From positions 21,730,001-21,794,000 of the forward strand of contig CM045731.1 of NCBI GenBank assembly GCA_024760905.1: 64,000 nt of DNA. The letters are read 5' to 3'. Of this stretch, positions 1 through 11,403 are shown piece by piece. Below the pieces are notes generated by a model. It did no database searches and was not told the origin of the DNA. It saw only the letters and a program-made list of their open reading frames with translations. How positions within the stretch are numbered: position 1 is the stretch's first letter; each line of letters starts with the position of its first letter. The position numbers and the translations under genes are program-made. Origin of the DNA: Plotosus lineatus. Lineage: Eukaryota; Chordata; Actinopteri; Siluriformes; Plotosidae.

Positions 1-103
1 CCGGTCATTTCCTGGTTGATTGTGTGACTTGCTGATTGGCTTGTTGGGGTATTTCTTATATTTTCTGTTGGTTGTTTTATCTGTTGATATTCAATTTTAG
101 GTT

Positions 104-852
104 CAACATTTTCAACATTTTCCCAAGCGTACAGAGAGTACGCTTTTTTTGACCCCCCCTCCCCTCCTCCAAAAGCGTATAAATTAATGTTGATGATCTC
201 TCGGCAGGATTTTTTAATAAGATATTAAACAAAACAATGGTCAAACCTCTTTCATAAAATAAATCAATGTATTTCCTTGATCAATACCTCTTTTATACAC
301 CAGTCAAATAATAATGAAATCAATAAAAAATATACTTTTAAATAATTCTTTTTAATGACACCTGCTTTAATATTAATATTAAGACATTTGGTTTTAATAA
401 TTAACATGACATTGTTCCTAATAATATTATTTTATATTAAAATATAATTCAAAATGTCTGCATTTTTTATCAGTCATTGGCTTTTGGACGACCATGCTTC
501 AGTTTATGATCAGCAAGGGCGTAGGCTGGTCTGACTGGGGGCGGACTGGGGGCCTAAGCCTTAAAGGGGAAATGAAATGCTGACTAAATAAGTTGTCGGT
601 AGCTTAAGTATAGTTTATTGAAGCGATTGTGGCTTAAATTTTATATCATAAATAAACCATTGCACGCACAGCGGTTTTGTTTTATGTGCTTGTTGTATAA
701 GTTATCGACCCCGTTACACGTTCACTTTCAGTTTACTTCCTGACTCTAGTCATACGAACTTATCTCCGACTTTCTCTTCAATAACAGTCATTAAGTTTAT
801 TTATAAGATTGTGAATACACATAATTTCTTGTCCAGCGGAACTCAACCCCTG

Positions 853-903
<51 letters not shown>

Positions 904-1235
904 TGTGTGTGTGTGGGGGTTGCACGTGCACCCTGTGCACCCCCCCCCAGCCTACGCCCTTGATCAGCTGCCTTCTGATGTTTCAGCAGCTGATAGCGGG
1001 TTGGATATTATACATTGCAGACTTTGCAGATATGCAACACTGCAGGTGGTTGGCGAATCGCGCATTCAGAGTTTCAAATGTACACGCACAAAAAAAAAAA
1101 AAAAAAAAAAAAAATTCACAAGCACATGTATTATTGTTGATCAACATTTTTATATTAAAACGCGTACACAGACATCTTCCCCTTCCCCCCTCCCCCCTAG
1201 CGTTTTGTACGCTTACAAAAATGTTGAAAATTTTG
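104..1235. mobile_element. Unclassified DNA transposon-like element with about 29-bp terminal inverted repeats
   Basis: The left end (104-132) and the reverse complement of the right end (1207-1235) agree at about 25 of 29 positions. Both contain TTTTCAACATTTT followed by AAGCGTAC, and both are followed inward by a C-rich tract. No transposase is visible inside. The 1.13-kb interior is AT-rich and carries a GT microsatellite and a poly(A) run. No clear target duplication is seen. It is probably a non-autonomous element of a superfamily I cannot assign. Confidence 0.55.
853..923. repeat. (GT)n microsatellite
   Basis: A run of about 35 GT units with a GGG interruption near its end, inside the 104-1235 element. 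The valine/cysteine open frames over it are artefacts of the repeat. Confidence 0.95.
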
Positions 1236-1484
1236 AATGATCCTTAATGATTGGGTCAGTAATTTGTTTATTGGTGTTTTTTTTTTTTTTTTATGTTTTT
1301 GTTGATGTTGTTAATCCGGTTGGCTGGTTAGTTGGTAATATTTTGATTGGTTGATTTGCTTGTTGGTAGTGTGACTACATGGTTGGTTGGTTTGTTGTTC
1401 TCTACTTTATTTGTTTGGTAGATTATTTCTTGGTTAATTTATCTGGTGTTGCTCTTCGCTTTGGTTGGCATGGTAGTGTGGGGG

Positions 1485-1560
1485 GGAGGGCCGACAGTGG
1501 CTAGCACATCGATATGGACCTGGGTTCGAATCCTGGCCTTGGCGAAGGTATTTTTATGAA
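1485..1560 (+). mobile_element. tRNA-like SINE head fragment
   Basis: A short stretch with GGCTAGCACATC, then GGGTTCGAATCC (a good pol III B-box), resembles the head of the S1 family. No body or tail follows, so it is a truncated relic. Confidence 0.45.
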
Positions 1561-1905
1561 CCAAATTCATAATTTGAGTTTGCATCAAAAATCCAAAGTT
1601 TGCATGTTCTTCCCAAGCTTTCATGGCTTTCCTAACCACAGACTCTTAACAGGATCAAATGGTTTGGCGAGTGAGTAATTATTGGTTCAATCAGTCATTT
1701 GTTGGTTGGTTGGTTCATTTGTTGATTGACTTTTTGGTTACTTGGCTTTCCTTGTTTTCTTTCCGAGTGGTTGTTTGGGTTTGTTCCAATCTTAGTCGTT
1801 TTTTTTGTTAGTCTTGGTTCATTCATTCATTATTTAATAGAATTCAAGCAACATTTCCATTCTTTACTTTTACCTCGTCAGATGAACATTAATTTACACT
1901 TGAGT

Positions 1906-2217
1906 TAGACGCAAAGTCGGAGGTTCAAGCAACGCTATCACCAAGGTGTCACTGCGGTTCCCCAGTGCAGCTAAATGAATTATTAAAGGCCAGCCATGTC
2001 TCTCAGTGTCTGAGGAGAGCGCTATGTAAAAGAATGATTGCTGGCATTCGTAAAGAGTGAAGCATTGGGTTGCCGTCAGCATGTTTCTGACCTGTGATGG
2101 CCTGGCGAGCTGTACAGGGCTTATTCTGCCCTCACCTAGAGTGTAGCTGAGATTGATGCCAGCCTCGCTGCAACCTAAATTAGCATTAGACCGTACAGAA
2201 AATAAATGAATGAATGA
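1906..2217 (+). mobile_element. S2-T SINE copy, 5' truncated
   Basis: Starts within the head (AGGTTCAAGC) and runs through the S2 body (CAGTGCAGCTAA, GGCCAGCCATGTCTCTCA, GTCAGCATGTTTCTG). It then carries the S1-type tail (GGCGAGCTGTACAGGG) and ends in (GAAT)n. It is old, with scattered substitutions and small insertions. Confidence 0.85.
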
Positions 2218-2241
2218 ACCAGCTGCACAGGGTCTCATCTC

Positions 2242-2390
2242 ATCTTCTTACGGTTAATTCAGGGTCGGGTCGCGGGGGCAGCAACCTAAGCAAAGAAGTC
2301 CAGACATCCCTCTCCACAGTCACTTCCTCCAGCTCTTCCAGGGGGACACCGAGGCATTCCCAGACAAGCCGAGAGACATAGCTGCACAGG
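2242..2390. repeat. Unclassified interspersed repeat fragment
   Basis: Contains GGGTCGGGTCGCGGGGGCAG, CAGCAACCTAAGC and a CCAGACATCCCTCTCC block. A shorter relative lies at 22440-22505 (GGGGTCGGGTTGTAGGAGCAG). I recognise the pattern as a common fish repeat but cannot name the family. Confidence 0.5.
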
Positions 2391-2399
2391 TTAAACCCA

Positions 2400-3225
2400 C
2401 AAAACAGATTTTTAAAATTTTATTAAAACGATCGCAGTTGTTAATTAACTTGCTGTGAAAACATAAACGCTGCCCGCTACGCTAGCTATAACTATACATA
2501 GCTAGCATTTGTGGCAACCTTTGCTAATATCTTTCTAAAGTCATGTGCTTAAATGGGCGAGTGTGTCAGAATGTTTAACTGACCTGCATGGGAACTCGTG
2601 AAAATGACCACAAATATTTCTGGTTTCTTCTACCCCACTTTCCTTCATAGGCTGCATGCAAACCTGCTAATCACTCTGCTAATGTTTGCACGGATGAAAC
2701 AGGAAATCGATAGTTGCTTTCAGACTGAGGCTCAGATTTATTTTGAAGAACAAATCAGTAGGCAATCCAGCATATGTGCTACTTAGACATGCCGAAGCTC
2801 ACAGACCGGATTAAATTTGCTTCATTTTAGCAGCGAAGTGTGCAATTTAAAAAGAGAAGTAAAGAAATGAAACGAGTTATTACCTCATTGCAGCATTGAT
2901 ATGCATTAGCTTTGCAATTATGCATTAGGCATTGCATTATGGGTCTATGTGCTCGTGACAGTATTGATTATCTCATGGATTTTTTTTTTTTTTTCCTGTC
3001 CTGCATTAGCAGGCAGTGGGGGGAAAAAATCATAAATGGTCTTGTTTGTTGTCTGCTTTGAGGTGGCTTGTAATGCCGTAGCCCTCTAGGGGGGATGCAG
3101 AGCGAATCGAAGGAACATATCAAATGGCATTACTGGCAAATAAAAGGTTCATGGAGCTATGGCACCCACAGTGGGTTGCCATTAAAGCTCTTGAGATGAA
3201 TCATTCTATCGATCCCTACCAACAC
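2400..3225. other. Repeat-poor stretch, nothing identified
   Basis: AT-rich, with a short poly(T) near 2980. No element, RNA gene or plausible exon was recognised. Confidence 0.5.
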
Positions 3226-3226
3226 C

Positions 3227-3228
<2 letters not shown>

Positions 3229-3309
<81 letters not shown>
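3229..3309. repeat. (CA)n microsatellite
   Basis: About 40 CA units with one CAAA interruption near the 3' end. The threonine/histidine open frame across it is a repeat artefact. Confidence 0.95.
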
Positions 3310-4123
3310 GGCTCCAAGCAGGCTTCCATCAAGGGTCAGTTCTGGTATTCCTCCCTACATTTCTAGCAACTTGCATAGACATATATTTGGATTGATTTAA
3401 AATGTTTTTCTTTCCTCGACTGGTGTGTTTGATTTTCCAGACTCAACTCTAGTACACCAAGTTCTCCTCATCCGAGGTGCTCGTCCTGGCATTATTTATA
3501 ATTTATACACCCTTGAGCGATGATTAATCCCCAACTAATTGCACCCCAGACAAGTAATATTGATTACAAGCAGCGCTATGTTGCCCCTGGCTAAAAAAAA
3601 AAGAAAAAAGAAGTAACTTCACAGAGATGAATGCATCTCAAAACTGATCTGAGGCCACAGACATTTATATGATCACTGTGGTGTTGTAATTCAGAAGCTG
3701 CAAAATAGTGCACTCCTGTCAACAACAAACATCTACATTGTTTTCAACAGGCAGCTTGCGCAAAGTGCTACCAAAAGGGTAGTGAATGTGTACCCAGCGC
3801 GGCCTCGTTTTCAGCTGAATTTACAAGCCCTGAAGTGTCTGGCTTCTCTCTCCCTTGAGAGTCACATAGCAATATTAAACAGGAATACTGCGAGCTTCAC
3901 ACACAGCCAGGAGCAACGTTTTCACGCCAGCACTGGTGAAAGCTCTATATTAAAGCAGTCTGAACACATACCAGCAACATTAAATTACAGCATATGGACT
4001 TGACGATGAGTATCTTCCACAGTGAATTCAAATGAAAATTGAAGCCTGAGCCCATAACTTTTTCAAATAAGCCACAATAATAAAGCAGGAGAGTTTTCAG
4101 TGTGGTGCAGGCTATACTGTACA

Positions 4124-4125
<2 letters not shown>
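3310..4125. other. Repeat-poor stretch, nothing identified
   Basis: Mixed-composition sequence with a short A-rich tract at about 3594-3610. No gene or mobile element was recognised. Confidence 0.45.

Positions 4126-4127
<2 letters not shown>

Positions 4128-4170
<43 letters not shown>
4128..4170. repeat. (AAT)n microsatellite, left block
   Basis: About 14 AAT/ATA units. It is the first of three AAT blocks that alternate with two Tig-A copies. Confidence 0.95.
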
Positions 4171-4171
4171 G

Positions 4172-4740
4172 CAAGGATCCCTTGCTACTTCACACTTCAA
4201 TTCATGTGGCTTCAGTGCATCACGTTTTTTTAATATTCACCGAATTAAAAAAATAAGGAAATTGAAGAAGAATAGAGGAAAAGTTAAGGAAAAATGCCAA
4301 AAACAAGGCCAATTATGCAACCCGCCCCTAAACACACAAAACAAAACACAACCCAAAACCTCCCATCAAAACTAGTTACATTGTTGTGAGGTGTGCATCT
4401 GAGTGTGTGACGTGCATTTGTGTACGTGCTCATGCCCCTGCGTGTCTGTATGTGTATATATTTATATTTTATTTACATCTTATGCATTATTTTTTAATAA
4501 TTCATTGTTATTATAAGCTTGAAAGACCATTGTTATTATATTTATAATCTTGAATATGTATTTATTGATATTATATACATATATACATGTATGTATATAT
4601 CAGTACGGGGGGGGGGTGGCAGTGGGTGGCGGTGGTGGGTGGTGGTGGTGGGGGGTTGCAGGGGGTGATCCTACTTTGTGGATTCCAATGGTCGCATGGG
4701 GATCCCGGTCCCAATTAACCGCGGAAAGTGAGAGATCCCT

Positions 4741-4741
<1 letters not shown>
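4172..4741 (+). mobile_element. Tig-A element (pogo/Tigger-like), tandem copy 1
   Basis: Left end CAAGGATCCCTTGCTACTTC and right end GCGGAAAGTGAGAGATCCCTG match the two ends of the Tig-A family seen about eleven times here. The body carries the family blocks AAGGCCAATTATGCA, TATTTATATTTTATTTACAT and TTTATTGATATTATATACA. No transposase is encoded. The end style (CAGTGATCCCTCGCTA) and TA flanks fit pogo/Tigger-like mariner elements. It shares the private motif TTGAAGAAGAATAG with its neighbour at 4777-5291. Confidence 0.85.

Positions 4742-4776
<35 letters not shown>
4742..4776. repeat. (AAT)n microsatellite, middle block
   Basis: About 11 AAT units between the two Tig-A copies. Confidence 0.95.
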
Positions 4777-5290
4777 CAAGGATCCCTTGCTACTTCATGC
4801 TTCAATTCATACGGCTTCAGTGCATCACGTTTTTTTAATATTCATTGAGTTAAAAAATAAGGAAATTGAAGAAGAATAGGGGAAAAGTTAAGGAAAAATG
4901 CCAATTATGCAACCCCCCCCCCTAAACACACAAAACAAAACACAACCCAAAACCTCCCATCAAAACTAGTTACATTGTTGTGAGGTGTGCATCTGAGTGT
5001 GTGACCTGCATTTGTATGTGTGCTCATGCACATGCGTGTCTGTATGTGTATATATTTATATTTTATTTACATCTTATGCATTATTTTTTAATGTTTGATT
5101 GTTATTATAAGCTTGAAAAACCATTGTTATTGTATTTATAATGTTGAATATGTATTTATTGATATTATATACACATATACATGTATGTATATATCAGTAC
5201 AGGGGGTGAGTGGCAATGGTCGCATGGTCGAATTCCAATGGTCGCATGGGGATCCCGGTCCCAATTCACCGCGGAAATTGAGAGATCCCT

Positions 5291-5291
<1 letters not shown>
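4777..5291 (+). mobile_element. Tig-A element, tandem copy 2
   Basis: Same orientation, same ends and same private motifs as the copy 605 bp upstream, but lacking the CAAAAACAAGG block and part of the G-rich region. A short internal duplication (AATGGTCGCATGG twice) lies near 5217-5247. Confidence 0.85.
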
Positions 5292-5326
<35 letters not shown>

Positions 5327-5343
5327 GTAATAATAATAATAAT
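5292..5343. repeat. (AAT)n microsatellite, right block
   Basis: About 17 AAT units with one AGT interruption. It ends the alternating AAT/Tig-A array. Confidence 0.95.
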
Positions 5344-5397
5344 GAAATACAGCCGTCATGTGACCAACCAATCCTCTGTTTGTGAATTTTTTGTGTC

Positions 5398-5580
5398 CGT
5401 CCATCCATTATCTGTAGTGTTTATCCATCAGAGTCATGGGGAAGCTGGAGCTGATCCCACTGAACATCAGGTACGTATTAAACCGGTCGCAACTCTATCA
5501 CGGGGTTAACATAAACACAATCATTCACAGGCACATCAAGGGGAAATTTTAGAGTAGCCACTTGTCCTAACGTACATGCC
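5398..5580 (-). mobile_element. S1-like SINE 3' fragment
   Basis: CCATCCATTATC followed by GGGGAAGCTGGAGCTGATCCC is the reverse complement of a fish-type SINE tail. The similarity fades after about 5580. Confidence 0.55.
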
Positions 5581-5604
5581 TTTGGACGAACCATTTAATC
5601 TTAT

Positions 5605-5897
5605 CGGGGTCGCAGGGAGGCTAAAGCCTTTCTCAGCCGACAGTAAGCAAAGGCAGCGTTCACCCTGAGCAGCTTTGCCAGACCACTGCAGGGCGACCAG
5701 TCACAAACATTCACATTGTTGAGAGCAATTTGGAACAGTGTGTAATAGTTCATTCATGTAATTTTCATGGTCTCGTACTGTCGGAGGAAGCCAGGGTTAC
5801 CCAGAGGAAACCTGTGTATACAGGGACGGAACATACAAACTCCACACAGAAGCACCCGATTGTGGGATTCGAACCCCGGACCTTCTTCTTGTTAGGT
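5605..5897 (-). mobile_element. S1 SINE copy
   Basis: Reading the minus strand, a tRNA-like head with B-box GGGGTTCGAATCCC (about 5866-5880) is followed by CAGGTTTCCTCTGGGTAACC and the GACTGG...CTGAGCAG body. It resembles the other S1 copies along its length and is diverged. Confidence 0.8.
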
Positions 5898-6003
5898 GGA
5901 TGTGTTTGAAAGCAATGGTTCAGATACTTTTTCCACTCAGAGATATGCAACACTGGATCATTTCTTCTTCTGCTCTCCCCCATGTACTGTTCAATGGAAC
6001 TAC

Positions 6004-6004
<1 letters not shown>

Positions 6005-6077
<73 letters not shown>

Positions 6078-6201
6078 TGTGAATGGTTGTTTGTTCTCAT
6101 GTGATTATCTGGAGTGCTATTTAGGGTTCACCCTTCGCCTCGTGTCGGCTGAGACAGGCTCCAGCCTTCCCGCGACCATAATATGATTAAATGAGTGAGA
6201 G
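6005..6201 (+). mobile_element. S1 SINE 3' half with an expanded (GT)n at its front
   Basis: A GT array (6005-6069) replaces the GTGTGAATGTGAGTGTG stretch normally inside S1. It is followed by GTGAATGGTTGTTTG, the GGGTTCACCCTTCGCC tail and TCGGCTGAGACAGGCTCCAG. The microsatellite probably grew from the SINE's own GT-rich segment. Confidence 0.7.
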
Positions 6202-6645
6202 ATTGAGAAATCAGCAGTGTTGTGGTATAACCCTTCAGGAAATGTTAATAAAATGACTAAAAACCGCTGTCACTTCATCTTTGGTAAGTCATCTCCAGCC
6301 TCCAAGAAGGAAAAGCTCACTTTGAGCTTCTTCCAGTATTTCTTTTAGTCTTGAACAGATGATTAATAATGTTATCGGTCAAGAAACTGCTCTGCACCTG
6401 ACATTTCAACATTTGTCTGAGTTGTATGTCAGCGGATGCTGCGTTGTTGTAGCCAGCTGCCTGTATTACCTCACCAAAGCGAAACTCGAATCTCAATAAC
6501 ACGCCATCGCTACAAAGTGACATCTGGCACGAATGAAATGGAAATTTTGACATGCAGTGTGCAGTGTTCAATATGTTCATCAACAAAATATGTCAGTGTT
6601 TTCTTCGTGTAAAATGAGACAAGGCACAACAAAGGTCACGTTTCA
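6202..6645. other. Repeat-poor stretch, nothing identified
   Basis: No repeat family, RNA or credible exon is recognised. Open frames here are short and without similarity I can recall. Confidence 0.45.
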
Positions 6646-6783
6646 CAGCAGTGGCTGAATGGGTAAGGCTCTCGCTTACTGATCCGAAGGTTGGGGAGAT
6701 TCAAACCCTGGTACTACCAAGCTACCACTGTTGGGCCCTTCAGCATGGCCCTTAGCCGTCCCTGAGCAGTTTTATCAGGTGGA
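6646..6783 (+). mobile_element. S4 SINE head and body fragment
   Basis: AGTGGCTGAATGGGTAAGGC, then a diverged B-box (GATTCAAACCC) and the CTACCACTGTTGGGCCCTTC block, match a widespread fish tRNA-derived SINE type. Relatives lie at 37068-37255 and 62769-62935. The L2-like tail is missing here. Confidence 0.7.
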
Positions 6784-7340
6784 CCAAAAAAAAAAAAAAA
6801 TGGCAAAGATTTAACATTGAATAATTTTAAAACCCTTGGAGAGGATCTTTAAAAATGTACAAATGTTAGGAATTCCTGAAAATACCAAGTTAATATCTTA
6901 AATAACATTTGAATGTGAATAAAATTAAAATGGAGTTTTTTTAGAAATCAAAATCCTGGATTATAGTTCTACCAAATGTCACTTAAAAAAGCAGTCAATT
7001 ATTTCACCATTTCCCTCATCGTCACCACGCAGACTTCTTTTTTCCCATGATTCAATCAAACTCCGCCTCTCCTCAAAGGCGATATTTTGCCAGTTTGCTT
7101 TTATTCCAGACTTAAGTTCCTCCTCACTGAATCTTTCCATGGACCATTCATAGTCTTTTTTTTTATTTTTAATTTTTTTTTATAAATAAATGAATTCCAA
7201 ATTGAATAGTCCTTTGGGTTAGAGTCGTCCTTTTTTCACAATTTCAAGAACCACGCCTTATTCCCAGATGATATTTGATTGACAAGTGAAACACCTGTTG
7301 CAGCTCTGGTCATGTCACCTGACATGTGTGATTTATAGAC
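6784..7340. other. AT-rich stretch, nothing identified
   Basis: Contains poly(A) and poly(T) runs near 6786 and 7157. No gene or element recognised. Confidence 0.45.
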
Positions 7341-7365
7341 GCAGATGTCCGGTACTGTAATATTT

Positions 7366-7426
7366 GAGATTCGCTGTGGTGACCCCTGAAAACAAAAGGG
7401 AAAAAGCCGAAATAAGAGAAGAAGAA
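7366..7426 (+). mobile_element. LINE / S2-L 3' tail fragment
   Basis: GATTCGCTGTGGTGACCCCTG followed by GGGAAAAAGCCGAAAT and AGAAGAAGAA is the shared 3' end of the resident LINE and of S2-L. Too little remains to say which. Confidence 0.7.
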
Positions 7427-7547
7427 TTTTGAATTTGCTCCCATTCAAAGGCCATTTAAGTTATTAACTTTATATTTTGATGGAATTACATTTATTATTA
7501 TTATACATTTATTTTTGACGTACCCAATATATATATATGTATATATA

Positions 7548-8091
7548 CAGTGATCCCTTGCTACTTTGTGCTTCAGTTCCTGCGGCTTCAGAGCATTGTG
7601 GGTTTTTCAAAAATATTCATCGAAAAAATAAGAAAATATAAAAAAGGAAATTAAGGAAAAATAGGGAAAAGGTTAAGGAAAGTGCCACAAGACAAGGCCA
7701 ATTATGCCAAATAAAAACCCAAACAAACAAAAACAAAAACAACAACAAAAAACAAAAAACAACCCAAAACCCCCCAAACAAAATGACTTCCATTTTTATG
7801 TGAGGTGCGCATCTGTGTGCACGCGTCTGTATGTGTGTGTATTTATATTTTATTTACATCTTATCCATTATTTTTGAATGTTTAATTGTTATTGTAAGCA
7901 TTTATAGTATTGAATATGTATATATTGATATTATATACACATATACATGTACGTATATATCAGTCAGTTGGGTTGATCCTACTTCGCGGAAATTGGCGGT
8001 CGTGCACGTGTGTGTGTGTGTGGGGGTGGGGGGTGGGGGGGGGGGTGTTTGTCTTCAGTCCCAATTAACCGCAGAAAGTGAGGGATCCCTG
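7548..8091 (+). mobile_element. Tig-A element, near complete
   Basis: Starts CAGTGATCCCTTGCTACTTT and ends AAAGTGAGGGATCCCTG, with TA on both sides. All family blocks are present. A GT/G-rich low-complexity stretch expands it near 8008-8047. No transposase frame, so it is non-autonomous. Confidence 0.88.
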
Positions 8092-9722
8092 TATGCGTGC
8101 ATATATGTAAAAAAAAAAGACAAATGCAAGTTACTTTGGAAATGGTGTCTGCCAAATGCTGTAGCTATTGTTGTAAATATTAGTTTGAGAATTTTCAGCA
8201 CAGTCTCAGTTCTAGACAGATTGTCCTTGCTTTGTTTTTTTTTTTTTTTTTTTTTTGGGGGGGGGGTGACTTTCCAATCCATCACTCAGGCGAACCCAGA
8301 AAAAATGTACTGGACATTACAGTTCAAGGCCAAAAAGAATGTTTTGTGTTTTAGAAAGCATACACCAGGCCAAGACATGGTTTTTTTTTTTCGTCAGTGA
8401 TAGACAACCTTGGACGATACGAAAATATTTTTTATGGTGTAATTTGTTTTCAAAGCTCAAAATGAAATTTTACAATTTTTTGTTGGATCATCTTATATTA
8501 TTTCTAATCGTACATCACAATATTAGTCTCATGCATTAAAAGAATTAATTATGTGCACATTGGCAATGAATCATGGCCTGACTGATTACATTTATGCAAA
8601 ACTGTGTTGGCTTTTTTTTCCCTGGCAAATATTTCTTTCAGCATTCCAGCCATGGTCCACTGCCAGTCATGGACACCCCGAGGAACCAAAACAAGCAGAA
8701 AATCTCCCATATTTCCAGCATTACCATATCCTGGAATGTTGTATTCCTTACAAAATCCTTACCCTCATGCACACTAAGCAAAAATTGGGAATGCGGCATA
8801 TGTCCTAGACCTGAACAGCAGCATCAATACATATTATTCGATATAATGTTCGAGTAAGACTTGCGCAGTGATATACATGCATAACAGGTTTGATCCTCCC
8901 TGCAGTCAGTGCTGTGCAAGATAATGCAGATAGCATCCCACATTTTTTCTTCAAAGCAGACACGCCGTTGCTGTAATCTTGCGTTGACCTCTCGCTGAAC
9001 CCTGACACGTCACCCAGGCTTGCTTCTGAGCCGAGCTCATGTTTAAAAGTGCGTATTCTTCCCCTCCCGCTCTGCTTTCATCTTCAGCCGAAGTTTCCTG
9101 ATGGGCCAGAGGGAATGGGAATGGGAATCAGTGTGATATCTGGAAGACTGCATTAAACTGATAAGTTTATTCCGCTAACATGAAAGGGAATGGCAAAATA
9201 AGGCGTATGGCTCAGAGGGCTTTGCAGTCTGCAAAAGTGGAGAGACTAATAAACTTTGAGTCTTCACACAGAAAGCACGATGCTGCCTCGCTGTCTGAGA
9301 GCACGACGACAAATCTAAAGTGTGCACAACTTAGACTCTGAATAATATTAACGTCACAGAACACTAGCATTGACCTGACAGAATATTGAATTATTAAGGG
9401 TTGAGACATTGGGATCAGAGCAAACACAGCCATTATGACAGTTTGATAGATCTGTATTGGTTCTTGTGCAATTTTTACTCTGGGACTCAGTGTATTCACT
9501 GCAAATTTGTGACCTTTTGTATGTCTTATGAAGACTCTGTTGTGTGCTTTTCAATCAAATTTAAATTTCCCTTGCCCACAACAGACCAATATTCACCCCA
9601 TGGTTGGGACTTTGAATTCCGACTGTGACACATTCATTCAAGAGAGGTTTAAGACTTCATATGCGAGAGGTTTAAAAACAGACAGTATAAAATCATAAGT
9701 CAGAGGCCAGGCAGAACCACCT
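8092..9722. other. Mostly unique stretch, nothing identified
   Basis: Contains a poly(T)-poly(G) run at 8236-8266, but no recognised mobile element and no convincing exon. Parts near 8900-9250 are less AT-biased and may merit a cross-species comparison. Confidence 0.4.
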
Positions 9723-9895
9723 CAACCAACCAAACAACCAACCAACCAACCAATGTACCAATGTACCAACCAACCAACTAACGTACCAACCAACCAACAC
9801 ATCAACCAACCAAGGTATCAACTGACCGACCAACCAACCAACCAACCAACCAACCAACCAACCAACCAACCAACCAACCAAACAAACAAACAACC
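9723..9895. repeat. (CCAA)n tetranucleotide array
   Basis: About 170 bp of CCAA/CAAC units, imperfect on the left (ATGTACCA and GTATCAA variants) and pure at 9833-9880. The reverse strand reads as the GWLV open frame, which is a repeat artefact. Confidence 0.95.
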
Positions 9896-9937
9896 TAACA
9901 GAAACAACTACAGGCGACTCATACAGTGCAAACTTGA

Positions 9938-10066
9938 CCATGGTCAAAGGCAGGGTACGCATTGAACAGCTTGCTAGTCCATTGCAGGGCCAACACCCCC
10001 CCCCCCAACACACACACACACCTAGGCGCAATTTGAAACAACCATTTTGCCTTTGGACACTCCTCT
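9938..10066 (-). mobile_element. S1 SINE, 3' part, split by S2-L
   Basis: CAAAGGCAGGGTACGC...TTGCAGGGCCAACA and CTAGGCGCAATTTGAAACA are S1 body on the minus strand. The copy resumes at about 10437 after an inserted S2-L, so the two parts were one element. Confidence 0.75.
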
Positions 10067-10430
10067 CTTCTTCTTTTCCTTTCGGCTGTTTCCTTTTTTT
10101 CAGGGGTCGCCACAGCGAATCATCTGCCTCCATCTTCATGGAAGTCATATTAATGATTCACAAATTCAATCTGGCATAGGTTTTTAGGTTGGATGCCCTT
10201 CCTGACACAACCCTTAGCAAGGGGCAGAAACACGCTGACGGCTATGCAGCTACTCTTTATGAAAGTCAGCAATGGTTCTTTTACATGAACCTCTCACCAT
10301 AGACAGTGAGAGACATGGCCTGCCTTCGATAACCCAGTAAGCCAGTGAGAACCTTGTGGAAAGTGGGACTCAAACCCCCAGTCCTAGGATCAGCGATCCA
10401 GCACCTTTTACCACCAGGCCACCACTGCCC
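10067..10430 (-). mobile_element. S2-L SINE, near full length, inserted in S1
   Basis: Minus strand: head GGGCAGTGGTGGCCTGGTGG, B-box GGGTTTGAGTCC, then CAGTTTACATGAAC-type body, GCCGTCAGCGTGTTTCTGCCC and the LINE-type tail ending CGAAAGGAAAAGAAGAAG. A short duplication-like stretch near 10130-10165 disturbs the tail. Confidence 0.88.
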
Positions 10431-10436
10431 TTGTGA

Positions 10437-10580
10437 AAGGAAATTGGAGTACCTCAAGGAAACACACATGAACACAGTACATGCATCTGCACACAGGCAC
10501 GCCCTTGCAGAGACCAGGACTCAAGCCCGGGATCTTCTTGCTGTGAGGTGGACATGCTAACTGCTACACCGTGCATGCCA
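10437..10580 (-). mobile_element. S1 SINE, head part, split by S2-L
   Basis: GGAGTACCTCAAGGAAACAC through AAGCCCGGGATCTTCTTGCTG and GCTAACTGCTACACCGTGCA is S1 head on the minus strand, continuing the part at 9938-10066. Confidence 0.75.
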
Positions 10581-10589
10581 CTACTTCTG

Positions 10590-11400
10590 AGCTTGACAAT
10601 CCAAAATCAAAATTGGTCCCCACCAAGTCCTTGCGTGGGTGTGGTCTGGGATATGTTTGCATACAAACTGAGAAATGCTGGTGATAACATCTCTGCCAAA
10701 GCTGTATTCTGGTGGAGATATAAAAAATGCTGGAGCCACAATCAGAGCAAAAGCACATTCCAAAAGCCTCAATGAGTCGAAGCCGAAAAGTTATGGTAAA
10801 CCGGGAAGCAAAAATCACAGTCAAACTGGCAAGACTTTGCATTATGTGAACATTACCTATACATACCATGTTTATGTATTGCTCAACCAGGAAGAAGTAC
10901 TGTATATGTGTTCAGTACAATAGACACCAGGCTGTTGTGACAGCTGTAGACTCTGGGTGAAGGAATGGAGTTACTCTTTCCCTTGTCAATCACAGTCATA
11001 CTACCCAACGAATGATGTAGCATGAGGAGGAATTCAAAAGAATGTGGTGGCTGGCTTTGCATATTTTACATCTCACAGGAAGCACATGCTAGAAGGTAGC
11101 TGTCATGCTAGATGGGAGACTTCGCTAGTGGGTGGTAATTGGCAAATGACCAAATTGGAAGAAAATGGACGTTTCCTGAAGCAGTCTGTGGGAATAATTG
11201 ACAACCTATCTGGTATTATAAACTGACGCATAGCAAAAACATCGGCTATATCTCAAGTAGCATATGCAACTATTCATAGCTGTCAAAGTATAATGAAAGT
11301 ACTTTAGTATAAATATAGTATATTATACTGTGTATATCACCATTGTGTATATCACTATTAAAAGTTGTTTCTAATTTTTTGTGATGGATGTCATGACAAT
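10590..11400. other. Unique stretch, nothing identified
   Basis: No repeat family or gene is recognised. Open frames of 60-100 codons overlap on both strands and show no domain I can recognise. Confidence 0.4.
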
Positions 11401-11403
11401 GTC

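Larger units (their letters stand above)
1..1830. repeat. Decayed TTGG/GGTT simple-repeat field
   Basis: Patches rich in GGTT, TTGG and GATTGG occur at about 1-80, 1300-1440 and 1680-1830, with many substitutions. They look like one old tetranucleotide repeat. The inverted-repeat element at 104-1235 separates the first patch from the other two, so it probably landed inside the repeat. No gene is seen. Confidence 0.55.

Noticed and set aside
9693..10148. 151-codon minus-strand frame with repeated Gly-Trp-Leu-Val, like a membrane protein
   Set aside because: It reads the CCAA array, then S1 and S2-L SINE sequence.
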